DNA of 64,000 bases from Cedecea neteri (GTDB taxonomy: Bacteria; Pseudomonadota; Gammaproteobacteria; Enterobacterales; Enterobacteriaceae): positions 1,674,001 to 1,738,000 of the forward strand of contig NZ_CP009451.1 in NCBI RefSeq assembly GCF_000757825.1, written 5' to 3'. A model generated the notes under the pieces. It was given only the letters and a program-made list of their open reading frames with translations. It was not told the DNA's origin and searched no databases. The position numbers and the translations under genes are program-made. Below, in pieces: positions 55,275 through 64,000 of the stretch; within the stretch, counting starts at the first letter, position 1, and each line of letters starts with the position of its first letter.

Positions 55275-55290
55275 CTGGATAAGTATACAG
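55275..55290 (-). promoter_or_regulatory. LexA box of dinB
   Basis: Read on the minus strand, CTGTATACTTATCCAG fits CTG-N10-CAG with the AT-rich centre of SOS boxes. It is close to the known E. coli dinB operator. Confidence 0.85.
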
Positions 55291-55542
55291 CTTATTTTCG
55301 ATATGGGGAAATCGCCGTGGAGCGGCCAGAACATAAAAGCAAGCGACATGACGATCGGCAAAAAGTGACCTGGCGCTAAAACTCCAATTGATTCCAATAA
55401 AATGTGTAAACGCCCCAGTCTGGAACTTGCGAAAATCAACCACAATGCTAATGTGAGCGCAATCCTGTACAGATTTTTCTGATTTCGGGTCCCTTTAGCC
55501 GTCCTGGCTGTTAGTTGCAGGTTTATCAAGGAATCAAGCAGT

Positions 55543-56283
55543 ATGCGTAAGATCGCACTGATTATTGCGATGCTCTCTATGCCGTTTTTCTCTTTCGCCA
55601 GCCTGCTTAATAGCAGCGGTGTCGCCGCCCCTGTCGGCAAAGACAGCAGACAGCAGCTCATGGGCTCCCCGGTTTATATTCAAATCTTTAAAGAAGAGCG
55701 CACCCTGGAACTGTGGGTGAAGATGGGCGAGCAGTATCAGCTGCTCAATAGCTATCGCATCTGTAACTATTCCGGCGGCCTGGGACCAAAACAGCGCCAG
55801 GGCGATTTTAAAAGCCCGGAAGGGTTTTATAGCGTTGATCGCAGTCAGCTAAAACCGGACAGCCGTTTCTATAAAGCCATTAATATTGGCTTCCCGAACG
55901 ATTTTGACCGCGCTCACGGCTATGAAGGGAAATACCTGATGATTCACGGTGCCTGCGTGTCGATTGGCTGCTACGCCATGACCGACTCCGGCATCGACGA
56001 AATTTTCCAGTTTGTGACCGGCGCTTTAGTGTTCGGCCAGCCGCGCGTTCAGGTGAGTATTTTCCCGTTCCGCATGACCGACGCCAACATGGAACGCCAC
56101 AAGTACTCCACCTACATCAACTTCTGGAAAGAGCTGAAGCCTGGCTATGACTACTTCGCGGCCAACCATCAGCCGCCGGGCGTGGCCGTGGTCAGCGGGA
56201 ACTACGTCATCAGCAAACCTGCCGTGATGACGCCGGTTCAGCCGCAGCTGGCTTCAAACTATAAGCTCACCGAGGCAAAATAA
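55543..56283 (+). CDS. yafK: YkuD-type amidase YafK/DpaA (LdtF)
   Basis: 246 residues with a signal peptide (to FSFA) and a YkuD catalytic domain: [14 protein letters not shown] provides the active His and Cys. DpaA hydrolyses the bond between Braun lipoprotein and peptidoglycan rather than forming cross-links. A Pro-rich tail follows. The 3' end overlaps that of the convergent yafJ by 30 bases. Confidence 0.95.
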   Translation: MRKIALIIAMLSMPFFSFASLLNSSGVAAPVGKDSRQQLMGSPVYIQIFKEERTLELWVKMGEQYQLLNSYRICNYSGGLGPKQRQGDFKSPEGFYSVDRSQLKPDSRFYKAINIGFPNDFDRAHGYEGKYLMIHGACVSIGCYAMTDSGIDEIFQFVTGALVFGQPRVQVSIFPFRMTDANMERHKYSTYINFWKELKPGYDYFAANHQPPGVAVVSGNYVISKPAVMTPVQPQLASNYKLTEAK

Positions 56284-57021
56284 CGCCGACTTGCCTGGCT
56301 CAATTTTGTGCCAGGTTTCGTTGGCGGTGAGCGGCTGAGTGGCAATGACCGTGACCACATCGTTCGGTGTGGTCTCTGCCTGAAAGTCGATTTCCATATC
56401 CTGATCCAGCAGTTTAGCCACGCCGAAAGGCGCTCTGCGCGTGATCCAGAACAGGTTTGTCGAGCAGAACGCCATCACGTAACGCCCGTCCGACAGCAGC
56501 ATGTTAAACACGCCCTTCTCTCTCAGCTCCGCACCCAGTTCAGTAATGTAACGGAATACCGCTTCCATATTGCCCGGCGTGCGCGGGTAGCGCTGCGTGA
56601 GCTTATGCAGCAGCCAGCAAAACGCCTGCTCGCTGTCGGTTTCACCAATCGGACGAAACGCCCCTGTATCCAACGAGCGGTAGCCTTTCAGCTGCCCGTT
56701 ATGGGCATAGGTCCAGTTACGACCCCAAAGCTCGCGGGTAAACGGATGGGTATTTTCCAGCGCGACCTTGCCACGATTAGCCTGGCGAATGTGCGCGATA
56801 ACCGAGCAGGATTTAATCGGGTAGTCCTGGACGAGACGGGCGATGGGCGAGTTGAAGCTCGGCTGCGGATCTTTAAAAGTGCGACAGCCTTTCCCTTCAT
56901 AGAAGGTAATACCCCAGCCGTCTTTATGGGGACCAGTTCCGCCCCCGCGCTGCACCAGTCCGGTAAAACTAAAGCAGATATCCGTCGGTACGTTGGCACT
57001 CATCCCGAGCAGTTCGCACAT
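56254..57021 (-). CDS. yafJ: YafJ, class II glutamine amidotransferase-like protein
   Basis: 255 residues beginning [12 protein letters not shown], so Cys2 becomes the N-terminal nucleophile after Met removal. Other family parts are [30 protein letters not shown] and [12 protein letters not shown]. Its acceptor substrate is unknown. Position between gmhA and yafK is conserved in enterobacteria. Confidence 0.94.
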   Translation of the reverse strand: MCELLGMSANVPTDICFSFTGLVQRGGGTGPHKDGWGITFYEGKGCRTFKDPQPSFNSPIARLVQDYPIKSCSVIAHIRQANRGKVALENTHPFTRELWGRNWTYAHNGQLKGYRSLDTGAFRPIGETDSEQAFCWLLHKLTQRYPRTPGNMEAVFRYITELGAELREKGVFNMLLSDGRYVMAFCSTNLFWITRRAPFGVAKLLDQDMEIDFQAETTPNDVVTVIATQPLTANETWHKIEPGKSALFCLGELIV

Positions 57022-57076
57022 CTTTTCTCTCCCACAACGAATGCCTCTGCCCGGAAAGAGCAGAGGACATTTCGGG

Positions 57077-57658
57077 CTAAGCTTTAACCATTTCTTTTTC
57101 GATTAACTGAATCAGGATGTGGATCACTTTGATGTGAATTTCCTGAATGCGATCCGCATAGCCGAAGTGCGGCACGCGAATTTCGATGTCTGCCGTACCG
57201 GCCATTTTACCGCCGTCTTTCCCGGTCAGGGTGATGACTTTCATGCCTTTCGCACGAGCAGCTTCGATAGCTTTGATGATGTTGCCTGAGTTACCGGAAG
57301 TGGAGATCCCCAGCAGCACGTCGCCTTCGCGGCCCACGGCCTCAACGTAGCGAGAGAACACGTGGTCGTAGCCGAAATCGTTACTGACGCAGGAGATGTG
57401 GCTCACGTCTGAAATCGCGATCGCCGGGTAGCCCGGGCGGTTTTCACGATAGCGGCCGGTTAACTCTTCCGCAAAGTGCATAGCATCGCAGTGTGAGCCA
57501 CCGTTCCCGCAGGACAGTACTTTGCCGCCCGCTTTGAAACTGTCTGCCAGCAGCACCGCTGCGCGCTGAATGGCATGAATATTGGCTTCGTCCTTAAGGA
57601 AGTTAGTCAGCGTTTCCGCCGCTTCATTTAGCTCACTACGAATAAGATCCTGGTACAT
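57077..57658 (-). CDS. gmhA: Sedoheptulose-7-phosphate isomerase
   Basis: 193 residues with a SIS fold ([43 protein letters not shown], zinc-site His in HIKVIHILI). It makes D-glycero-D-manno-heptose 7-phosphate, the first step to the LPS inner-core heptose. The start follows AAGGACCTCC. It is divergent from fadE. Confidence 0.97.
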   Translation of the reverse strand: MYQDLIRSELNEAAETLTNFLKDEANIHAIQRAAVLLADSFKAGGKVLSCGNGGSHCDAMHFAEELTGRYRENRPGYPAIAISDVSHISCVSNDFGYDHVFSRYVEAVGREGDVLLGISTSGNSGNIIKAIEAARAKGMKVITLTGKDGGKMAGTADIEIRVPHFGYADRIQEIHIKVIHILIQLIEKEMVKA

Positions 57659-57849
57659 GAGGAGGTCCTTGAGGTTGGGATGAATTTCACATCCGGCAGT
57701 GTACCGGATAGCGCCGAAAGCGAGAAGCGTAACCCCGCGTGTTTAGCCGGGGTTTTCCCTTGATGGGCGGCAACAATGTGAGCGAGGTTGTAATTATTTT
57801 GTAAACACATTGCTAAAGAAAGCAACATCCACTACAACCAATACATCTC

Positions 57850-57867
57850 AAGTGGTCAGACCTCCTA
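57850..57867 (+). promoter_or_regulatory. FadR operator of fadE
   Basis: AAGTGGTCAGACCTCCTA closely matches the FadR consensus (AGCTGGTCCGACNTGTT core TGGTC-GACC) and lies 20 bases before the fadE start. Repression lifted by long-chain acyl-CoA is expected. Confidence 0.8.
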
Positions 57868-57887
57868 CAAGCAAGGGAGCTTTCTTT

Positions 57888-60332
57888 ATGTTGATTTTAA
57901 GTATTGTCCTTACCGTTGTTCTGCTGGGTGTGCTGTTCTATCACCAGGCAAATCTACTGCTTAGCAGCGTGATCCTGCTGGCCTGGACCGCCGCGCTGGG
58001 CTTCGCCGGCATCTGGTCGTTCTGGGTGCTGGTTCCGCTGGCGGTGATTCTGGTGCCGCTGCTAGTCACTCCACTGCGTAAAGCGCTGATCTCCGCGCCG
58101 GTCTTCCGTGGCTTCCGTAAAGTGATGCCGCCGATGTCCCGTACCGAAAAAGAAGCTATCGACGCCGGGACGACCTGGTGGGAAGGCGATCTGTTCCGCG
58201 GCAAACCTGACTGGCAAAAACTGCATAACTACCCGCAGCCAAAGCTGACCGAAGAGGAACAGGCGTTTATTGATGGCCCGGTTGAAGAAGCGTGCCGCAT
58301 GGCGAACGACTTCCAGATAACCCATGAGCTGGCCGATCTGCCTCCTGAACTGTGGGCCTACCTGAAAGAACATCGCTTCTTCGCGATGATCATCAAGAAA
58401 GAGTACGGCGGCCTCGAGTTCTCCGCCTATGCTCAGGCTCGCGTGCTGCAAAAACTGTCCGGCGTTTCCGGGATCCTGGCGATTACCGTCGGCGTGCCTA
58501 ACTCCTTAGGCCCGGGCGAACTGCTGCAGCATTACGGTACCGAAGAGCAAAAAGATCACTACCTGCCACGCCTGGCGCGCGGCCAGGAGATCCCTTGCTT
58601 CGCGCTGACCAGCCCGGAAGCCGGCTCTGACGCCGGTGCTATCCCTGATAGCGGCGTGGTTTGCATGGGCGAATGGCAGGGCGAGCAGGTGCTCGGTATG
58701 CGCCTGACCTGGAACAAACGCTATATCACGCTGGCGCCTATCGCTACCGTGCTGGGCCTGGCGTTTAAACTGTCTGACCCGAAACGCCTGCTCGGCGGCG
58801 AGGAAGACCTCGGCATTACCTGTGCGCTGATCCCAACCCATACCCCGGGTGTGGAGATCGGCAAACGCCACTTCCCGCTGAACGTGCCGTTCCAAAACGG
58901 TCCAACCCGTGGGCAAGACATCTTTGTACCTATCGACTTTATTATCGGCGGCCCGAAAATGGCCGGCCAGGGCTGGCGCATGCTGGTTGAATGTCTGTCC
59001 GTGGGGCGCGGTATTACCCTGCCGTCCAACGCCACCGGCGGCCTGAAATCCGTAGCAATGGCGACCGGCGCTTACGCTCACATCCGCCGCCAGTTCAAAA
59101 TCTCTATCGGTAAAATGGAAGGGATTGAAGAGCCTCTGGCGCGCATCGCCGGTAACGCCTACGTGATGGATGCAGCCGCATCTTTGATTACCTACGGCAT
59201 CGTGCTCGGCGAGAAGCCTGCTGTGCTGTCAGCCATTGTGAAGTACCACTGTACCCATCGCGGCCAGCGCGCCATTCTTGATGCGATGGATATCGTTGGC
59301 GGGAAAGGCATTATGCTCGGCGACGGTAACTTCGTGGCCCGTGCTTACCAGGGCGCGCCGATTGCCATCACCGTTGAAGGCGCCAACATTCTGACCCGCA
59401 GCATGATAATCTTCGGCCAGGGGGCAATTCGCTGCCATCCATACGTGCTGGAAGAGATGGCCGCCGCGCAGAATAACGACGTAAACGCCTTCGATAAGCT
59501 GCTGTTTAAACACATCGGCCACGTGGGCAGCAACAAAATGCGCAGCCTGTGGCTGGGCCTGACCAACGGCCTCGGCAGCAGCACGCCAACCCGCGACGCA
59601 ACCAAACGCTACTACCAGTACATCAACCGCCTGAGCGCAAACCTTGCGCTGCTGTCGGACGTCTCCATGGCCGTGCTGGGCGGCAGCCTGAAGCGTCGGG
59701 AGCGTATCTCCGCTCGCCTGGGCGATGTGCTGAGCCAGCTGTATCTGGCTACTGCGGTGCTGAAGCGCTACGAAGATGAAGGCCGTAACGAAGCCGATCT
59801 GCCGCTGGTGCACTGGGGCGTGCAGGATGCGCTGTATCAGGCTGAACAGGCGATTGATGACCTGCTGCGCAACTTCCCGAACCGCTTTGTTGCCGGGACG
59901 CTGCGTCTGGTTATCTTCCCGCTGGGCCGCCGTTACGAAGCACCGTCTGACGTGCTGGACCACAAGCTGGCGAAAATCCTGCAGGTGCCGTCCGCAACCC
60001 GTTCGCGTATTGGCCGTGGTCAGTACCTGACGCCGAGCGAGCACAACCCTGCTGGCCTGCTGGAATCCGCGCTGCTGGATATTATGGCCGCCGAGCCGAT
60101 TCACCAGCGCGTCTGTAAAGAGCTGAAGCGTAATCTGCCGTTCACTCGCCTGGATGAGCTGGCTAAACAGCTGCTGGCTGAAGGCAAAATCACCGCCGAT
60201 GAGGCCGCGATTCTGACCAAAGCCGAAGCAAGCCGCCTGCGCAGCATTAACGTGGATGAGTTTGATCCGGAGGCGCTGGCAACACAGCCGGTGAAAGTGC
60301 CGGAAAAGCACAGAAAGGTTGAAGCCGCTTAA
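57888..60332 (+). CDS. fadE: Acyl-CoA dehydrogenase FadE
   Basis: 814 residues from ATG 57888 (GGGAGC upstream), the same length as E. coli FadE; the longer frame would translate the FadR operator. Two N-terminal membrane helices (about 1-55) precede the acyl-CoA dehydrogenase domain ([57 protein letters not shown]). It catalyses the first step of fatty-acid beta-oxidation. A C-terminal domain of about 250 residues is typical of this large type. Confidence 0.97.
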   Translation: MLILSIVLTVVLLGVLFYHQANLLLSSVILLAWTAALGFAGIWSFWVLVPLAVILVPLLVTPLRKALISAPVFRGFRKVMPPMSRTEKEAIDAGTTWWEGDLFRGKPDWQKLHNYPQPKLTEEEQAFIDGPVEEACRMANDFQITHELADLPPELWAYLKEHRFFAMIIKKEYGGLEFSAYAQARVLQKLSGVSGILAITVGVPNSLGPGELLQHYGTEEQKDHYLPRLARGQEIPCFALTSPEAGSDAGAIPDSGVVCMGEWQGEQVLGMRLTWNKRYITLAPIATVLGLAFKLSDPKRLLGGEEDLGITCALIPTHTPGVEIGKRHFPLNVPFQNGPTRGQDIFVPIDFIIGGPKMAGQGWRMLVECLSVGRGITLPSNATGGLKSVAMATGAYAHIRRQFKISIGKMEGIEEPLARIAGNAYVMDAAASLITYGIVLGEKPAVLSAIVKYHCTHRGQRAILDAMDIVGGKGIMLGDGNFVARAYQGAPIAITVEGANILTRSMIIFGQGAIRCHPYVLEEMAAAQNNDVNAFDKLLFKHIGHVGSNKMRSLWLGLTNGLGSSTPTRDATKRYYQYINRLSANLALLSDVSMAVLGGSLKRRERISARLGDVLSQLYLATAVLKRYEDEGRNEADLPLVHWGVQDALYQAEQAIDDLLRNFPNRFVAGTLRLVIFPLGRRYEAPSDVLDHKLAKILQVPSATRSRIGRGQYLTPSEHNPAGLLESALLDIMAAEPIHQRVCKELKRNLPFTRLDELAKQLLAEGKITADEAAILTKAEASRLRSINVDEFDPEALATQPVKVPEKHRKVEAA

Positions 60333-60337
60333 CCATT

Positions 60338-60362
60338 AACCCCGCGAAAGCGGGGTTTTTTA
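60338..60362 (+). terminator. Terminator after fadE
   Basis: AACCCCGC-GAAA-GCGGGGTT followed by T residues, six bases after the stop. Confidence 0.92.
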
Positions 60363-60428
60363 TTGCCAACAAAAACGCGTTTTCTCGTGCTACAGTGAAA
60401 GAAATATTCCGCTAAGAGGCTGCCGATT

Positions 60429-61196
60429 GTGTCTGGTCTGAAAGTTTCCGTTCTGCAACAACCGCTCGTCTGGATGGACGGTGCCGCAAACCTGCGTCAC
60501 TTCGATGTACTGCTGGAGGACGTGCGCGGGCGTAACTTGATTATTCTGCCTGAAATGTTCACCACCGGCTTTGCGATGGAAGCCGCCGTGCAGTCGATGC
60601 CGGAACAGGAAGTGATTGACTGGATGCAGTTCAAAGCTCAGCAAACCCAGGCGATGATCGCCGGCAGCGCCGCGTTACAAACCGAACGTGGGCCGGTAAA
60701 CCGTTTCCTGCTGGTTCAGCCGGACGGCAAAGTGCATTTCTACGATAAGCGCCACCTGTTCCGCATGGCGGATGAGCATCACCATTACCAGGCCGGCGAA
60801 GAACGCGTGATTATTGAGTGGCGAGGCTGGCGTATTTTACCGCTGGTTTGCTACGACCTGCGCTTCCCGGTGTGGTCACGTAACCGCAACGATTATGACC
60901 TGGCGCTTTACGTCGCCAACTGGCCAGCGCCGCGCTCGCTGCACTGGCAAAGCCTGCTGCAGGCGCGCGCTATTGAGAATCAGGCTTATGTCGCGGGCTG
61001 TAACCGCGTAGGCACCGACGGCAACGGCCACCATTACCGGGGCGACAGCCGGATTATCAGCCCACAGGGCGAGATCCTTGCCAGCGCCGAGCCGCACCAG
61101 GCGGCAAGGCTCGATGCCGACCTTTCGCTGATTGCGCTGCGCGAATATCGGGAAAAATTCCCGGCGTGGCAGGACGCCGATCCCTTCAGCCTGTAG
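60429..61196 (+). CDS. yafV: Omega-amidase YafV (nitrilase family)
   Basis: 255 residues starting at GTG. The Glu-Lys-Cys triad is visible in IILPEMFTTGF, YDKRHLFRM and PLVCYDLRFPVW. It hydrolyses 2-oxoglutaramate or 2-oxosuccinamate in methionine salvage and glutamine transamination. It follows fadE after a terminator. In E. coli the next gene is ivy; here it is the hpx pair. Confidence 0.95.
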   Translation: MSGLKVSVLQQPLVWMDGAANLRHFDVLLEDVRGRNLIILPEMFTTGFAMEAAVQSMPEQEVIDWMQFKAQQTQAMIAGSAALQTERGPVNRFLLVQPDGKVHFYDKRHLFRMADEHHHYQAGEERVIIEWRGWRILPLVCYDLRFPVWSRNRNDYDLALYVANWPAPRSLHWQSLLQARAIENQAYVAGCNRVGTDGNGHHYRGDSRIISPQGEILASAEPHQAARLDADLSLIALREYREKFPAWQDADPFSL

Positions 61197-61204
61197 TGAG
61201 GTAC

Positions 61205-61231
61205 AAACCGGCCCATTCAGGCCGGTTTTTT
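61205..61231. terminator. Terminator between yafV and hpxK
   Basis: AACCGGCC-CATTCA-GGCCGGTT followed by T residues on the plus strand. It overlaps the stop of the convergent hpxK gene by two bases and probably serves both. Confidence 0.88.
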
Positions 61232-62489
61232 ATTTGTCAGCCAACAGCGTAACGGCGCGAGTAAAAGCCTGAACGGCAAGCGCCACATCGCCTTCAACCA
61301 CGGATTCCGCCGGATGATGGCTGATCCCCTTCTCGCAGCGAACGAACAGCATCGCGCTCGGCCAGCGTTCAGCAATGGCAATCGCGTCGTGCCCTGCGCC
61401 GCTAGGCAGTGAAAGACTGCGCCCCTGAACTTCGCTCACCGCCTGCATTAACGTCGCCCGCAGCGTTTCATCACAAGGCGTAGCCGAAATAGCGTAATAT
61501 TCTTCCGCACTAAACCGCATGCCGCGCCGGGCCGCAATGGCCTCTCCTTCGGCGAGAAGCTGGCCCAATAAACTCACCAGGCTTTCATCACGCGGGCTGC
61601 GAATATCCAGCGTAAGTTGAACGTCGCCGGGAATAACGTTCACCGCGCCTGGCGCACAGCTTAACGTCCCCACGGTGGCGACCTCATCGGGGCCGTGGTG
61701 ACGCGTTGTCGACTCAATAAAGGTCATCCATTCGGCGGCGGCGGCCAGGGCATCTTTACGTAGCGCCATAGGGACCGTCCCCGCATGGCCCGCGTGGCCG
61801 GTAAAGCTACAGTTCAGGCGGCGCGCGCCGTTAATCGCCGTCACTACGCCCAGCGCCAGGCCTTCTTCTTCCAGCACCGGGCCCTGCTCGATGTGCAGCT
61901 CCAGGTAAGCGGTAAAATCGCTTTTCGGCCGCTCCGCGCTGGCAATTCGCGAGGGATCCAGCCCGGCAAGGGTCATGGCCTGTGCCACGCTGACGCCGCT
62001 GGCATCTTCACGGCTCAGCCAGCCTTCCGGCCAGCTGCCGGTTAGCCCCCGGCTGCCCAGTAACGTGATGCCGAAGCGGGTTCCCTCTTCATCACCAAAA
62101 CCAACGATTTCGATGGCTTGTTCAAGCTGCAGATCGTTCTGATGCAGCCAGGCGACAACTTCCAGCGCGCACAACACGCCGAGCATACCGTCGTAGCGCC
62201 CGGCGTTGCGAACCGTATCAAGATGAGAACCTAGCAAAACGGCCTTCGCGCCGTCTTGTCTGCCCTCGTAACGCCCGCAAATATTGCCGACCGCATCCTG
62301 CCAGGTCGTCATGCCGAGTTGTTCCATCCAGCCTGCCACCAGCTGATTCGCCCGCAGATGCTGCACGGAAAGGTAAACCCGGGTCAGCTGCCCTGCGCTT
62401 TCGCTGATGGCCGCCAGCTGGTCAGCCCTGTCCATGACGCGCTGGGCGGCAACCTGCGCATAATTCCCGTCCATAAGCGGCGCGGCCAT
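61230..62489 (-). CDS. hpxK: Allantoate amidohydrolase (HpxK/AllC family)
   Basis: 419 residues of the M20 hydantoinase/carbamoylase family: LGSHLDTVRNAGRYDGMLGVL (metal-binding His/Asp), GFGDEEGTRFGITLLGSRGLTG (Glu pair), LELHIEQGPVLEEEGL, and SGAGHDA near the end. Members hydrolyse allantoate to ureidoglycine and ammonia, or N-carbamoyl amino acids. The coupled aminotransferase favours allantoate. Its ATG overlaps the stop of hpxJ by one base (TAATG). Confidence 0.88.
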   Translation of the reverse strand: MAAPLMDGNYAQVAAQRVMDRADQLAAISESAGQLTRVYLSVQHLRANQLVAGWMEQLGMTTWQDAVGNICGRYEGRQDGAKAVLLGSHLDTVRNAGRYDGMLGVLCALEVVAWLHQNDLQLEQAIEIVGFGDEEGTRFGITLLGSRGLTGSWPEGWLSREDASGVSVAQAMTLAGLDPSRIASAERPKSDFTAYLELHIEQGPVLEEEGLALGVVTAINGARRLNCSFTGHAGHAGTVPMALRKDALAAAAEWMTFIESTTRHHGPDEVATVGTLSCAPGAVNVIPGDVQLTLDIRSPRDESLVSLLGQLLAEGEAIAARRGMRFSAEEYYAISATPCDETLRATLMQAVSEVQGRSLSLPSGAGHDAIAIAERWPSAMLFVRCEKGISHHPAESVVEGDVALAVQAFTRAVTLLADK

Positions 62490-63730
62490 TAGCGAGCACC
62501 TTGCGCGTAGACGTTCCAGGCCGCCTGCATGGCTTCACCCTGCACGGTTTTAAATCCAAGGTGGTTAAGCACCGCTTCCAGCGCGGTAAGCGTTTGCAGC
62601 ACGCAGTCTTTACGGGCGTTATAGCCCATGGTACCAATGCGCCAGATTTTGCCCTGCAGCGGGCCGAAGGAAGTGCCGATCTCGATGTGGAAGTCTTCCA
62701 GCAAGAGCTTGCGAACCTCTTCGCCGTGAACCTGAGTCGGGATTGTTACGCCGAGGACGTTGTTCATCTTGTGCTCAAGGTTGCCGAAGGTTTCCAGCCC
62801 CATGCCCTGGATCCCCGCCACCATCGCCCTGCCGTGCAGTTCGTGACGGGCAATACCGGCGTCCAGGCCTTCTTCCAGAATGACGCGGGCGCACTCGCGG
62901 GCGGCAAACAGCATACTGGTGGCTTCGGTGTGGTGGTTCAGACGTTCTGGTCCCCAGTAGTCCATGACCATGCCAAGATCGAAATAATTGGAGTAGATCA
63001 TCTCTTCGTCACCGTCCTGATGGGCCGCGGTGCGAATGCCTTCCTCTACGCATTTGCGGCGACGAATGGCTTCTTCCATCTGCGGGCTAAGCGTGATGGG
63101 GGAGCTGCCTGACGGACCGCCGAGGCACTTTTGCAGCCCGGCAGAAACGGCATCAAGCCCCCACGCATCGGTAAGCAATTCGTTCCCGCCAAACGACGCC
63201 GTGGCGTCGGTGTAAAACAGCACGCCGTGGCGGCGGCAGATCTCACCCAGTTCGGCCAGCGGTTGGAGCATCGTGGTGGAGGTGTCGCCCTGCACGGTCA
63301 GCAGCAGGCGGGGCTTTACCGCTTTAATGGCGTCTTCAATTTGCTGCGGGCTGAAGACCTCGCCCCACGGCACTTCAATGGTGTGCACTTCGGCGCGGCA
63401 GCGGCGGGCAATCTCACACAGCAGATGACCAAAACGGCCAAAGACCGGCACGAGGACTTTGTCTCCGGGACGGATAGCCGACAGCAAAATGGCTTCAATC
63501 CCGGCGCGGGAGGTGCCGTCCACCAGCATCGTCCATTTGTTTTCCGTGCGGAAAAGCTCGCGATACAGCACCATCACCTCATTCATGTAGCCCGTCATCA
63601 CCGGGTCATACTGGCCGATAAGCTGGCTCGCCATGGCGCGAAGCACTCGAGGATCGGCGTTGATCGGGCCTGGCCCCATCAGTAAACGGTGCGGCGGATT
63701 GATCTGGGGGAAATGCTGAATATCAAACAT
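62489..63730 (-). CDS. hpxJ: Ureidoglycine-glyoxylate aminotransferase (HpxJ)
   Basis: 413 residues from ATG 63730 behind AAGGA; a longer frame adds 26 residues without support. Class V aminotransferase of the alanine-glyoxylate type: LLMGPGPINADPRVLRAM, DGTSRAGIEAIL, DATASFGGNELLTDAWGLDAVSAGLQK with the PLP lysine K201, and GPSGSSPITLS. The Klebsiella pneumoniae homologue was shown to transaminate ureidoglycine with glyoxylate in uric-acid breakdown. It works directly after the allantoate amidohydrolase encoded next. Confidence 0.88.
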   Translation of the reverse strand: MFDIQHFPQINPPHRLLMGPGPINADPRVLRAMASQLIGQYDPVMTGYMNEVMVLYRELFRTENKWTMLVDGTSRAGIEAILLSAIRPGDKVLVPVFGRFGHLLCEIARRCRAEVHTIEVPWGEVFSPQQIEDAIKAVKPRLLLTVQGDTSTTMLQPLAELGEICRRHGVLFYTDATASFGGNELLTDAWGLDAVSAGLQKCLGGPSGSSPITLSPQMEEAIRRRKCVEEGIRTAAHQDGDEEMIYSNYFDLGMVMDYWGPERLNHHTEATSMLFAARECARVILEEGLDAGIARHELHGRAMVAGIQGMGLETFGNLEHKMNNVLGVTIPTQVHGEEVRKLLLEDFHIEIGTSFGPLQGKIWRIGTMGYNARKDCVLQTLTALEAVLNHLGFKTVQGEAMQAAWNVYAQGAR

Positions 63731-63915
63731 GACGATTCCTTGAGTCTGAGATTGAAACAAAAGATTCTTATAAGCCTCTTTTGCAACTAATGTGCCAGCC
63801 GCAGGCAAATTTTTTTCCGGCTGGCGGCGTCATGGCCAGCGCGGAAAAACAGGGTTGGATAAAACGATGAACTATTCTGGCTCACCCGAAATGTGCATCT
63901 GCACCAGCGAGGGGC

Positions 63916-64000
63916 GTTAACGTTGTTCGAGCTCGTCCAGCTCTGTATACAATTCAGCGATATTATGGATACGCTGACGTCCGCTGGTCAATGATTCATG
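63916..64000 (-). CDS. 3' end of an unidentified gene, cut by the window edge
   Basis: The last 27 codons and stop of a minus-strand gene, ending IAELYTELDELEQR. The helical acidic end suits a regulator C-terminus, and in Klebsiella a regulator gene precedes hpxJ, but the fragment is too short to assign. It is 185 bases upstream of hpxJ on the same strand. Confidence 0.55.

Noticed and set aside
55257..55661. Open frame antisense to the start of yafK, upstream of dinB
   Set aside because: It overlaps the LexA box and the yafK signal peptide region and shows no known family.
63794..63825. GCCAGCCG / CGGCTGGC stem upstream of hpxJ as a terminator
   Set aside because: The T-run lies inside the loop rather than after the stem, so it does not have terminator form; a chance or regulatory stem is as likely.

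Overview
The window is a chromosomal segment of a member of the Enterobacteriaceae. The right third carries the block proA-proB-phoE-crl-frsA-gpt-pepD-dinB-yafK-yafJ-gmhA-fadE-yafV in the order known from Escherichia coli, with thrW (tRNA-Thr, CGU) beside proA. It is not E. coli: yafV is followed by purine-catabolism genes (hpxJ, hpxK) where E. coli has ivy, and the left half holds accessory loci that recall Klebsiella, Enterobacter or Cedecea-type genomes. The species cannot be fixed from the sequence alone.

Layout. (1) 1-8.85 kb is an anaerobic C4-dicarboxylate module: a DcuS/DpiB-like kinase (cut at the left edge) and its regulator, a cytoplasmic ApbE flavin transferase, a 926-residue soluble NADH:fumarate reductase with the ApbE target motif, a DASS transporter behind a perfect FNR box, and a class I fumarase. 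(2) 8.9-14.2 kb holds a second two-component system followed by an exported HbpS/GlcG-like protein and an OmpX/Opa-like barrel, then zinT with a Zur box, and a small operon of a membrane peptide, a GNAT enzyme and a secreted PLD-type nuclease. (3) 14.4-18.7 kb is a complete dltD-X-B-A-C operon, including a 39-residue DltX ending in the FxYxxF motif. DltA and DltB differ from the Gram-positive consensus at functionally important positions. (4) 18.7-30.5 kb is accessory: an orphan PTS IIB-like protein, a LuxR-type regulator, a four-gene CS1/CFA-I class (alternate chaperone-usher) fimbrial operon, a twin-arginine FAD oxidoreductase, yqhA- and psiE-like genes and a WbuC-like cupin.

(5) 30.9-46.15 kb is a P4-like integrative island in the 3' end of thrW. 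It has a tyrosine integrase, an AlpA regulator, a primase/helicase with an adjacent cluster of TGTGGTTCAA iterons, several unrecognised genes, a Ser/Thr kinase and a three-gene ABC-3C system (Mrr-like nuclease component, middle component, SMC-like ATPase) that is probably antiphage cargo. The left boundary carries a decayed copy of the thrW end preceded by sequence matching the integrase-proximal flank, which points to serial insertion at this tRNA.

(6) 46.3-64 kb is conserved core genome with recognisable regulatory sites (Pho boxes at phoE, LexA box at dinB, FadR site at fadE), ending in the ureide-degradation genes hpxJK and the 3' end of one more gene at the right edge.

All names come from reading translated sequence against remembered family features. 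No database search was possible.
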